A stretch of 64,000 nucleotides of DNA, taken from assembly GCA_973895155.1 (NCBI GenBank), contig OZ316897.1:10168001-10232000 (forward strand), written 5' to 3'. Positions 22,951 through 32,779 of this stretch are shown here, in pieces (position 1 is the first letter of the stretch; each line of letters starts with the position of its first letter). The notes beneath the pieces were generated by a model. That model searched no databases. It was not told the DNA's origin and saw only the letters and a list, made by a program, of their open reading frames with translations. The translations under genes and the position numbers were made by a program. The stretch comes from Marsupella aquatica. Taxonomy: Eukaryota > Marchantiophyta.

Positions 22951-24510
22951 ATGGCTAAAAACACTTGATCAAAGAGTGGCAAACAGGCTCCCCCCACCGA
23001 GGGGAGAGCCCAAGTCCAAGATGAACAGAAGGAGGACGGGTCGACTTCCCTAGACAAACGTTATAAGCAGGACGAAGAAGACGCAACGGCTAAACCGTCG
23101 ACCGTTGCGGTGAACACGTCAAGTGCAGAGCGCCGTCAACTTAAAGGGAAGGAGGTGGCTGATACTTTAGAGGATGGGTTGGATGACGATGACTCCGACG
23201 CAGAAGGAAGCGATGACGAGGCTGAAGCCGAAACAGAGGAAGAGGGTCAGGATGCAGAGGAGGAACTGATCTCAGCCTTGAGAGGGTTGAATGCGGAACC
23301 AGAGGATGATGTCAAGCTGGACGTCATCGTGGATAATTTGACCAGGCAGAACCAGGATGACGCGGGTGATACCTCAGTCCCGGGAGGTCATGGTGCTTGC
23401 AAGACATGGGGGGTATCACCAAAATTCACAAGAGAACCTAAGGACAGGAGGCCCACAAAGGAAAGACGGTTGGAGGACCGTCCTCATACAACCCGCAAGG
23501 GCCCGGCCGCTGACGACGGTCTGGGTCCGTTGGCTCAAGACCAACGACTCATCTACGAGCAGTTGGAACACAACAAGGGGGCCCAGATTAAGTACTTACT
23601 TAGTTTGGGTAGTCAGAGTGCGTCGCGTCCCGAGGGGGGAATGGTAGTTGGACGGAGTATGTTCCAAGTGAACCAGCTACCGACTCCTCCAACTTACGAC
23701 AGGGCCTACAAACAAAGTGGACAAAAGTTCCTGAGTTGGCTCTCCACGATGGAGATTCATCTCCAAGCGTGCGTTGAGCGTTCCACTTGGGCTACCGCAA
23801 CCGCTCCTTACCTGAAGGACTATGCCTTGACTTGGTACAAGTCATGGAAGAAGTCGCGAGAGGACTCCTCCTTGCCGTTAACTTGGGAAAACCTGGTTGA
23901 GGGTCTCCATGCTCATGTCACCACTAAGTACCCAAAGTGGCACGCTCAGATATGTGTAATGGAGATGAGCTTCAGGGGTGATATCCAAAAGTTCATCACT
24001 TATTACCAGAATCAGTTGGCGTGTATCCCGGCGGGACAAGAGACCCTACATACACAGCTTCACAACTTTATCGTGAAGCTCCCGCTGTTGCTCAGGGAAA
24101 AGTTGCAAGAAAAGTGTCATGAGTTCAAAACGCTTTCTGACGCCTTTGACAAGGCCACTACGTTGGTGAATAACCGACCGGACTTGGCGAAGGTGGGTGG
24201 CAAGGGATCCGAGGGGGAAGCTGGGAAAGCGAAAGGTCCCGGGAATAAGCGTAAGCAACCTGAGGGGGCGGGGGCCGGTGGTTCGGATCCCCAGCCCCAG
24301 AATGGAGAAGCTAAGCAAAACCGGAAGGCCGGCAACTTCAAGAAAGGAGCTCATCAGCACAGAAAGCAAATAAGCAGGAAACCATGGAGCAAAGGCGGGC
24401 TGAAGGTTTGTGCTTCACATGTGGTGCCATGGGCCATCAAAGTAAGGATTGTTCCACAAAAGGTGGCAAGCCAAACGGAGATGGTGGAGGGCAGAAGAGC
24501 ATTAAGGTAA
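22951..24510 (+). pseudogene. gag pseudogene (capsid region)
   Basis: An ATG at 22951 is in frame with the long gag frame, but codon 6 is TGA (22966-22968), probably from CGA by C-to-T change. From there the frame is open to 24510. It has an acidic low-complexity N-terminal part (about 23180-23330) and then a retrotransposon gag core with Trp-rich motifs such as 'FLSWLSTMEIHLQA' and 'ALTWYKSW'. Near 24340-24384 the frame shifts, so the zinc knuckle is encoded in another frame. Inactive as it stands. Confidence 0.9.
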
Positions 24511-25171
24511 GTATCGCTCTAACCAAACCCTTCGTAGCTGACAAGGTCCCTGTAGGGGATGTCCCTGACGGAGAGAGGGTGTTGTTGCGAGAGAAGATAC
24601 CTAAAGTTAAGACAATGGATCCTGAAAAACTGATTTTTGTGAATGTCACTTCTAACGGTAATCCGGGTGTTGCTTTGGTGGATACAGGCGCGACCACCTG
24701 CTTCATAAGTGGGCAGGCGGCAGCTCGTCTTGGGGTGGACGTGCAAGAGTTGCTACAACCGTTAGTGTGCAAGTTTGCCAACGACACAAAGGGGATAGTG
24801 TCCAGAGTAGTGCACTTTTGTTGTTGTCATAGGCGAACAACAATAGTCATAGTCAACAACAAATTTTTGTTAGTCAGGAGATGTTTTACGTTCTAGACGG
24901 TCTAGCCATAGACTTCATTTTGTCGATAGGTTATCTCAGAAAGCACAATGTTACCTTGAAACCGGAGGGTGAGGTGCTCCATTTTCCCAATAAGGGCGGT
25001 GAGCACATCGTTGTACATGAAATTACCGAAAATAAAGAAAGATTTCTTAAAGTAAGTAAAGTGTCGTGGATGTCTCCGTGTGTATCGGCGAAGCAATGGT
25101 GGAAAGACTTCAAGGGTGGACATGAATGTTTCTTCTTTCATCTCCACCCAACTAAGGAGGCTGCGTCGTAA
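24384..25171 (+). pseudogene. Zinc knuckle and aspartic protease region
   Basis: The frame at 24384-24896 carries a CCHC knuckle (CFTCGAMGHQSKDC, spacing C-X2-C-X4-H-X4-C) near its start and then the protease active site LVDTGATTCFIS. A frameshift near 24880 moves the protease tail ('YVLDGLAIDFILSIGYLRKH') into a second frame that runs to 25171. The linker to reverse transcriptase lies in yet another frame (25080-25367). Confidence 0.9.
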
Positions 25172-25179
25172 ACCAAAGG

Positions 25180-26560
25180 TCAAGTCAGCTAAGGTCAGGC
25201 CCGATTGCGGTCAAATTCCTGAAATTTTAGAGAAATTCAACAACGTGCTCTTGCAGAAGCTACCTAAAGGTTTACCCCCGCGGAGAGAAGTGGATCACCA
25301 AGTTGAGTTGGAGCCGGGATTGGCTCCTCAGGCTAAAGCTCCTTATCGTTTGAACCTGAACGAATGATGTTGAAAAATGCCTTGGAAGAGTTGATCAACC
25401 AGGGGTTCATTCGCCCTAGTAAGAGTCCTTATGGGGCGCCCATGCTATTTGTGTCCAAAAAGGATGGTACTTTGAGATTGTGCGCAGATTACCGGGCCCT
25501 CAATAAGCAAACGGTAAAGAACAAGTACCCGTTACCTCATATGGATGACCTCTTCGATTGCCTCTCTGGGGCTAAGAAGTTTTCAAAGGTGGACTTGCGG
25601 TCTGGGTATTACCAGATCCGCATGGCTACGGGAGATGAGTCTAAGACCGCGATGTGCACAAGGTTCGGATCCTATGAGTTTTTGGTTATGCCGTTCGGGT
25701 TGTGTAATGCAACCACAACGTTCATGAAGATGATGAATACCATCTTTCATGACTTGTTGGACCAAGGAGTGGTTGTCTTTATTGACGACATCCTAATCTA
25801 CTCGAAAACGTTGGAGGAACATGAGCAGTTGCTCAAAGAAGTGTTCTCTCACCTTCGTAAGGCTCGTCTCTTTGCTAAACGTAGCAAGTGCGAGTTTGCA
25901 ATGAACGAGATTCAGTTCCTCGGGCATACCTTTACCCCGGAAGGGATTACGCCTAGTCAGGACAAGCTTAAGGAGATCAAAGAATGGGAGCGCCCGTCCA
26001 ATGTAAGGCAAGTTAGAGCCTTCTTAGGATTTACGGGGTTCTATCGGAGATACATGAAAGACTATGCGAGGATCATGAGGCCCCTAAACGCGCTAACGAT
26101 GAAAAACAAAATGTTTGTGTGGACACAGGATTGTGAGTTAGCATTCCTAGAACTTAAGAGGTTAATGATAACGCCGCCGGTTCTAAAATTACCTGAGATG
26201 GGGAAGCCATTCGAGATTTGGACAGACGCAAGTGATTATGCCATTGGCGCCTGTCTTCACCAAGATGGGCGTCCTGTGGCCTTTGAGTCATGTAAGTTGG
26301 AAAATCATTGGATCACGCCGAAAAGGGAAATGTATGTTGTGATCAATGCATTGAAGAAGTGGGAGATTTACCTTAAGAACGGTCCCAAAATGGTAATCCA
26401 CACAGATAGCTTGCCGGCCGGGTACTTCAGTTCTAAGCCAAGGCTGAACCCCAAGGAAATGCGGTGGCAAATGTTCTTGGCCGCCACGTTCCAGGGAAGA
26501 CAAATACGGCAACGGACGCGTTATTGCGTAAGGACCAACATCGTGTCAATGGGATCACGA
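25180..26560 (+). pseudogene. Reverse transcriptase and RNase H region
   Basis: After a frameshift at about 25364 a long frame to 26617 holds the reverse transcriptase: '[14 protein letters not shown]', '[12 protein letters not shown]', '[13 protein letters not shown]' and the catalytic '[11 protein letters not shown]' (xDD box). RNase H follows with '[13 protein letters not shown]' and 'HTD'. Near 26480-26500 a further frameshift passes the end of RNase H ('[13 protein letters not shown]') to the integrase frame. The catalytic residues are still visible although the reading frame is broken. Confidence 0.95.
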
Positions 26561-28131
26561 TGCTCGAATCCGAGTGGCCAAAGGTTCCAGCTGCGGCGTA
26601 TGGGGATGACAGGTTAGCTAAGGAATGGCAAAGCAATGGGGGTAGCCAAGAAAAGGTAAGGCACGTATCGTTGGGGTTGGATAAGACGCATAATGTCCAG
26701 TTATGGCAATACAAGCAGAGGCATGTGTACATACCGGAGTCTCTAAGGTTAGAGGTTCTGCAAAAGTACCACGACTTGCCCTAGGGAGGGCATGGAGGAC
26801 AAGCCGCTACGTATCGCAGCATGTCGCGAGATGTGTATTGGTCGGACATGAAGCAATTGGTCCTTCAACACGTGCAAAGTTGTTACTCGTGCCAAAAGAA
26901 CCAAACGGTCTATAGGGCAAAAGGAGGACTACTGTAACCCTTACCAGTAGCTGCGGCTCCATGGGAGTCTATCTCCATGGACTTCATTGTTGGGTTACCT
27001 GAGTCCCACGGCAGTAACTCCATCTTAACAATCATGGATCGTTTTTCCAAGATGGCGTATTTCTTGCCTACTACGAAGATGGTTTCGGCCTGAGAGGTTG
27101 TCGGTCTAGTATTTGACAATGTCTTCCGACAATGGGGATTGCCGTTGCATATCCTGTCCGATCGCGATACCAAGTTCACGGGCCATTTCTAGAAGGCGTT
27201 GTTCCGGTTATCCGGAACAGACCTGACTAGGGGATTAGTGTATCATCATGAGACAGATGGCCAAACGGAACGGGTTAATGATATCGTGGAAGACTACTTG
27301 CGTCACTTTGTGACGGCCAATCAAAAGGATTGGGCGAAGCATTTAACAATGGCCGAGTTTAGGTATAACTCGACCAAGCATTCGGCGACGGGGTTTGCAC
27401 CGTTTGTGTTGGCCACAGGGAGGATGCCAAGGGCGCCCTCCTGGTTTATAAATCCGGAAGCTTGGCGGACAAAAATCAAGGTTCCTTCTGCAGACGATTT
27501 TATTCGAGAGTGGCGCCTAGTTGTGGAAGCGGCTACCAAGGGTATGACCCTTGCCCAAAGTCGGTACAAGGAGCAAGGGGATAAACATCGACGCCAAGTA
27601 AGCTTTGAAATTGGGGAGAGCGTCTGGTTGCAGTTGAGACCTGAGCAATACCATGGGAACATAAGTAGGAAGCTGGCTCCCAAATATGTGGGGCCCTATC
27701 GCATTATACGATGGGCCCACAAGGATAATCCGGTTTCGGTGGTGTTGGAGACACCCAAGGAAATGGGTGTGGGCAAAAGCTACCATGTTAGCCGGCTCAA
27801 GAAATTTGTCAAGGACGACGATCCCAACCGAGATCAAGTCTTGCGTCCGGACGCCATGCTGGTAGAGGACGCTGAGGATTTTGAGGTGGAGGCAATTCTG
27901 GACCACCGTTACAAACGCAAATTGGGAAGGCAAATCTTGGAGTATTTGGTGAAGTGGGCTGGCTATGACCAGGCCAAAAGTACTTGGGAGCCGGAAGAAA
28001 ATTTGGGTAATGCCTCAGAGATCCTTGGACGCTATTGTAAGCAAGCGGCCTACCGCCGTTGTGAACTGGCACAGGCAACTGTAGCTACCTTTGTGAGTTG
28101 TATCCTAGTTTCACTCCTCTCGGCCTCTTAA
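26464..28131 (+). pseudogene. Integrase with C-terminal chromodomain
   Basis: One frame from 26464 to 28131 interrupted by four stops: TAG 26782, TAA 26935, TGA 27091 and TAG 27190. It shows the HHCC zinc region (ending SCYSCQ), the first Asp (SMDFIVGLP), the second Asp (LSDRDTKFTG) and the Glu in TDGQTERVN, that is the DDE core. After a GPY/F-type segment (KYVGPYRII) comes a chromodomain at about 27880-28040 (FEVEAILDHR ... YLVKWAGY ... STWEPEENL) with its aromatic cage residues present. In chromoviruses this domain steers integration towards heterochromatin. The last 1100 bases, with the chromodomain, are still open. Confidence 0.95.
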
Positions 28132-28489
28132 GGATAAAGTCGGATTGCGTTGGTGCTAGAGGTTGTTGGGCGGCCAATTTGCTTTTTGCAAGTGGAAGTT
28201 GATGGTGCCCGCCCTACATCTATGGGCGGGCTAGTTCGAACCAAAGGGGAGCGCCCCAAGGGGAGGACAATGGGTCCGACGAGTTTGGAGTTAGCTTACC
28301 CGTTGGGACTGGCATCCTACTTGGATAAGTGGGATAGGTTGGAATTTCCTAAGTTTGGAATGCGCATACCAACCTGGTTTGCATCAGCCTTATGGGCAAA
28401 CCATTTGTTACCTCATAATATTTTTAAGGCCCAAAGTGGTCTAGGCGTGTTGGAACGTTGACCGAGGTCATGCGGACGTGACCATTTTT

Positions 28490-28497
28490 AAGGGGGG
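28490..28497 (+). other. Polypurine tract
   Basis: AAGGGGGG immediately before the TG that opens the 3' LTR; it primes plus-strand synthesis in this element class. Its position fixes the LTR start at 28498. Confidence 0.88.
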
Positions 28498-29960
28498 TGC
28501 AAGTCACGGAACTCGACTACCTTAACACTTAGCTGCGGCGTCGCTGACTCCGACGCCGAGCTCCCTTATGGTCCAGGCCCGGATAGGCCATCCGGGGAGG
28601 ACTTAGCATGGGGAGACTTGAGGGCAATGAGACGTGGCACTAGCGAGGCAAGGGGCCAAGCTGGGGACACACACTCAGGACTTGGACTAGCCTATGGCTG
28701 GTCGGGTCAAGGGGAAATGGGTCGGGCTCAAGCATGGCAGTCCGGACCTTCAGATGGACTTTGAGTTCTGAGGGCTTGGGAGTGAGCTCCTCTTGGGCCC
28801 AAGGCCAATGGAGTTGACGCCATTGGCAACGGACGCTTGGGGCGCAAGTTGTGGCCCGATCCGGGTTGGGCCGGTCGGGGGCCCCAAGCGGCGATCAGAC
28901 CTGAGGGCCTAGGCATGAGCATTGGGTCGGCCCGGTCACAATGGGCTAAGGCACTCCGCTTGCGGATGCCTATCAAGAAAGTTATGGGCGTTGCCAGTTG
29001 GTGGCGCGCCCATTATGCGCGATGGGATCCGGGTTGGGGGCCAAATGTTTAAGGACCAAAGCTGGTCCGGGGGTGGCAAGTCTCCAGAAGCATATATGAG
29101 GGGAGTGGTGTCTCCCTGGGGGCTAAGGGCGAGCCGAAGTCGTGAGCCACGGCGGTCGCGACACTAAGGGAAACCGCCAAATGGAAATGGCGATATCTTC
29201 CCAACGGGAAGTCCGTTGGAGGACTTCCTGGGTTTGTTAGAAAGCTCAAGCTCAGATAGGCCCGGGGGTGCCGTGATTTCTCGTGGTTTGCAGGTGTTAG
29301 CTCGCCCGCTTGCCAAATCCTGCCGAACAGCAGCCAGACCGCGTTCAATCTCCCAAGGGAGCTTGCGTTGGGGAGGCAAGGCCAAGTAGGTGCGGAGGCT
29401 GAGTTCCAAGGGTGCTCGGCCCCTAGACCACCAGTGGGCAAACCGGGAGCGGTTGCTAGAGTCGGGACCGTTCTGGTCCCGGCGTCTTGGGACAAGCTTT
29501 AGGACAAGGTACGCTATTTGGGCCATGAGCATGTCCTGAGGTCAAGGCGGTCAGTTGGTGATGGATAGGTACGAGGGGGAACCTGGGCCGCGCCCATGGA
29601 AGGAGCTGTTCTGGACGAACAGTGGGCGTGGGTTCTGGTTCCGGCTTATGGCATCGGGAGGACCTATCGCTGACCTATTTACCAACGTCTGTTGAGCTTG
29701 AGTTAGGATGCAAGACTTGACGAGTTCTAGATCCTGAAGGGTTACTTACCGAGGTGCTTGGTTGCTTGTGCAGATAGGGAGGACCGTTGAGTAGCGGTCG
29801 TGTTAGAGAGCAAGTGCGGCTTCGTATGGGCGGGGCCGCTGGCGGTGCAAAGGGGCACTAGGTTGCTTGCTTGAGGTATTCCGCGGAGGCGTTCGGGCAC
29901 CAAGGGCACTTAGGCGTGAGTGCTGGGATTGGTGAGGGCGCTGGGTGGCGAAGTCCACCA
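28498..29960 (+). repeat. 3' LTR, full length (about 1463 bp)
   Basis: It begins TGCAAGTCACGG directly after the polypurine tract and ends ...GTCCACCA before 'ctcta'. The last 968 bases match the 5' LTR. The first 495 bases have no partner at the 5' end. Confidence 0.93.
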
Positions 29961-31748
29961 CTCTAGGAAAAAGAGATCCAAAGTGCCTCAGGATGCCAGG
30001 ACCAGCAGGAACAACAGGAAGTAATTTTTAAACTAGTCATCGGAAGCAAATCATTGTTGGAGATTATTTTGCCCTCACTATTAGCAGCAGTATTTGCCCC
30101 TGGATTTACTTCTTATCCATTGAGACAGTTGACCAAGACCCATTTCCAGTCCAATGGGGTCTCTTTGGGTGGCATAAATGCATTTGGCTGGTTACTATTC
30201 TGGCCCATTGGCTTTTGTTTTCTCTCCCTCTGCTATTTTTGCCGAACCTGGTTCATTTGGTGCACCGTCACCTTTCTCTACAAATAAATATTAAAAAGGG
30301 TAGGAAAAATAATGTGGAAGATATTTACATGAGTGGAAAATGCTGAGAGGGGGCGGCAAGTGAAAAACTAAGGTGGAGAGCTTGAGGGTAGGAAACCCTG
30401 CTGATTTTTTACCCCTCAGAGATTAACTCTGGACCTAATTATGAGTGTAAACAGCTGCAGTTGGTTTAATAAGAATTTCAAGTTACTGCCAATTCAGATA
30501 TGCTGTCTACCAAATCCTACATGGCAAGCAGTGGGGCCAAAGAAATGCTAATGTAAATAGTCTAAAATTTCAGGTATTTGCAGTCAATCTGAGTAGATTT
30601 TTGGTTTGGAGTCCATTTTTAGAACAAGTTTATTGAACTTCACTTCAAAAGTTTTTCTATTTGGAGTAACAACTGTTCCTCAAGTTGAATTTTTATTTGA
30701 AGGCTATTGTTATAACAAGAAGTGTCCCTCTAGATTATCTCTCACAACAAGAGGTGACTCTCCTGGCCAACTGACCTAAGGTTCTAGGCTAATCCCCTGA
30801 CCAATGTAAATTTGGTCAGGAACAAAGGTTACGGCATTGTGTAATCATTTCTGGAGGTCCTTGTTATTTCCACATCTATGACACGGAAATTTGTCAATGT
30901 AAACGTTGTTTCATACTGAATTCACATACTATGATGAGGGTCCAGGCTGGGGTTCTAGTTTGAACCCTGCTCCTAGAATGCTCAGAAAAACTTAAGGGTA
31001 TCACCCATAAGCTTTTCTTCACTTTCTGGTCACACAATTACAAGCTAGTACTCCTATACTCAAACCATGATTGTTGTGTATTTTTCCTAAGCCAGTTGCT
31101 ATGGAGTCCATCTTTTACAAATGTGCCTCCAGTTTCCTTTGGAGCACTTTACTCAAAGAACAATTGTCCTATATTTTTCCTAAGCCAGTTGCTATGCTAT
31201 GGAGTCCATCTTTTGGGTGCCTCCAGTTTGCTTTGGAGACAAAAAGTCACAAGTGACCCACACTTCTTTTAATTAGGGCGTCTCAAAGCTGGGTTATTAG
31301 TGAAACTTACAAATTTGTGGTATATCCCATAACTTCAGTTATGGGCCTACTTATGGAACTTTTAAAATTGGGGGAGGTAGCATTGACCCGCCCCATAAGG
31401 CAGGAGTTACGGCCTCACCTGTTTCCTAGCCAATATTTTGTTTACTCCATTCTTGATCAACCACCACCTCAAATACAGTAACCATCACCATGTCAGGCGC
31501 GAAGCCCACATGCCTTTAGTTGTGGCTCTCCGGAATTCTAGACTCCGGGATTTTCAAATTTGTGTCTAAAGTTGTGGGAAACTTACTGATTAAGTGTTGA
31601 ACCAGTGGGTTCCGGTGAACTTCCTTATTGTAGCTGCAGATTGACTCCCATAACTTTTAGAACACTTCCATTAATAATAACTTATGGGAAGGTCTTATCT
31701 TGTCAAGGCCAATGTTTGAGACTCCCCCTTAAGTGACCGGATACAATC
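29961..31748. other. Intergenic, upstream of the peroxiredoxin
   Basis: AT-rich sequence without a supported gene. It holds one tandem duplication (31079-31225). No domain is seen in the short frames. Confidence 0.4.
31079..31225. repeat. Tandem duplication, period about 91 bp
   Basis: Two copies of 'tatttttcctaagccagttg' followed by 'ctatggagtccatcttt' and 'gcctccagttt' (starting at 31079 and 31170). The second has a 5-bp 'ctatg' expansion and an internal deletion. Confidence 0.85.
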
Positions 31749-31854
31749 ACCGGTGACTCACGAATAACAGAGCTCTTCCTCACTGGAAAGCACATCGAAG
31801 TCACCGGGGACTCACGAATAACAGAGCTCTTCCTCACTGGAAAGCACGTCGGAC
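31749..31854 (+). promoter_or_regulatory. Duplicated 53-bp block in the peroxiredoxin promoter
   Basis: Two nearly identical direct copies (31749-31801 and 31802-31854), each with 'caccgg', 'gactcacgaataacagagct' and 'cttcctcactggaaagcac'. The first copy contains TGACTCA, a bZIP-type core; the second reads GGACTCA there and ends in GCACGTC, which holds an ACGT core. The block ends about 70 bp before the TATA-like box. A regulatory role is inferred from position and duplication only. Confidence 0.6.
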
Positions 31855-31922
31855 CCGGAGATTGACTTGCCTCGAGGTTCTCAGTGCTCCCCCCCTAAAG
31901 ACAAGCTTCGGAGGCCGAGCAA

Positions 31923-31930
31923 ATTATAAG
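31923..31930 (+). promoter_or_regulatory. TATA-like box of the peroxiredoxin gene
   Basis: ATTATAAG in a GC-rich setting, about 180 bp before the start codon. With usual spacing transcription would start near 31955-31960, giving a 5' untranslated region of about 150 bases. Confidence 0.55.
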
Positions 31931-31975
31931 AGCCAAAGCGGAGAACTGATTGTGCGAGAGATCGAGAGAAAGAGG

Positions 31976-32035
31976 AGCAGAGCAGAACAGAGCAGAGCAG
32001 AACAGCAGAGCAGAGCAGAACAGAGCAGAAAAGAG
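31976..32035 (+). repeat. Pentanucleotide-like (AGCAG/AACAG) repeat in the 5' untranslated region
   Basis: About twelve copies of 'agcag' and its variant 'aacag' in tandem, within the likely leader of the peroxiredoxin mRNA. The tract is purine-rich and probably length-variable. Confidence 0.85.
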
Positions 32036-32110
32036 CGAGCAGTTGACTGTGAGCTGATCAGTGCGAGAGAGTGAGGAGGCGGTGAACGAGAGATTAACAG
32101 CGTAGGCAAG

Positions 32111-32779
32111 ATGTCGTTGAAGCTCGGAGATGTGGCGCCAGAGTTTGTGGCGGAGTCGACTATAGGGAAAATCGATTTCCACAAGTACATTGAAGGATCG
32201 TGGTCGATTCTGTTCTCGCACCCGAATGATTTCACTCCCGTCTGCACGACGGAGCTGGGAGCGGTGGCGAAGAACCTGCCCGAGTTCGAGAAGCTGGGAG
32301 TGAAGGTTTTGGCGTTGAGCTGCAATGGTGTGGAATCGCACAAGGCGTGGATCAAGGATATCGAGAGCTACACTCCGGGAGCTACTGTCGCGTATCCGAT
32401 CATCTCAGACCCGGACCGGGAGCTGGCTGTGAAGTTCGGCATGCTGGACCCCGATGAGAAGGATGCGTCTGGAATCCCTCTCACTGCTCGTGCAGTCTTC
32501 ATCTTCGGCCCCGACAAGAAGCTGAAGCTGTCGTTCCTCTACCCTGCCACGACTGGCCGTAATTTCGCGGAGGTTCTGCGCGTGATCGCCTCGTTGCAGC
32601 TCACTGCTAAGCACAGCGTGGCTACTCCGGTGAATTGGAATCACGGCGACAAGTGCATGGTAGTGCCAGGGCTTTCGAACGACCAGGCTACGGCCAAGTT
32701 TCCCAAGGGCTTCGAACAAGTGAACGTACCCTCCGGGAAGGGATACATTCGTCTCACTCCCCAGCCCGACCTCGCGTAA
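32111..32779 (+). CDS. PER1: 1-Cys peroxiredoxin (PER1/Prx6 type)
   Basis: A complete 222-codon frame starting at an ATG preceded by 'ggcaag'. It shows the thioredoxin-fold peroxiredoxin core with the active site FTPVCTTE (peroxidatic Cys45), the Thr42 and Arg partners expected of the family, and the 1-Cys C-terminal extension (ATPVNWNHGDKCMV ... KGYIRLTPQ). It reduces hydrogen and organic peroxides. Plant members are dehydration- or seed-associated and are found in nucleus and cytosol; that is family knowledge. The length matches the family. There is no transit peptide. No intron interrupts the coding region, although angiosperm PER1 genes usually have introns, so a retrocopy or intron loss is possible. 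The promoter carries a duplicated 53-bp block and a TATA-like box. The next gene (MNS1) is convergent. Confidence 0.97.
   Translation: MSLKLGDVAPEFVAESTIGKIDFHKYIEGSWSILFSHPNDFTPVCTTELGAVAKNLPEFEKLGVKVLALSCNGVESHKAWIKDIESYTPGATVAYPIISDPDRELAVKFGMLDPDEKDASGIPLTARAVFIFGPDKKLKLSFLYPATTGRNFAEVLRVIASLQLTAKHSVATPVNWNHGDKCMVVPGLSNDQATAKFPKGFEQVNVPSGKGYIRLTPQPDLA

Larger units (their letters stand above)
21819..29960 (+). mobile_element. Decayed Ty3/gypsy chromovirus retrotransposon
   Basis: The order on the + strand is 5' LTR, primer-binding site, gag with a zinc knuckle, protease, reverse transcriptase, RNase H, integrase, chromodomain, polypurine tract, 3' LTR. This is the Ty3/gypsy order, and the chromodomain marks a chromovirus. 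The coding region is broken by an early gag stop, several frameshifts and four in-frame integrase stops, so the copy is non-autonomous. The 3' LTR is 1463 bp but the 5' LTR aligns only with its last 968 bases, so the first roughly 495 bp of the 5' LTR are missing. LTR differences seen by eye are mostly transitions, which suggests an old, methylated insertion. The element is more GC-rich than its surroundings. No target-site duplication can be read because the true 5' end is lost. Confidence 0.96.
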
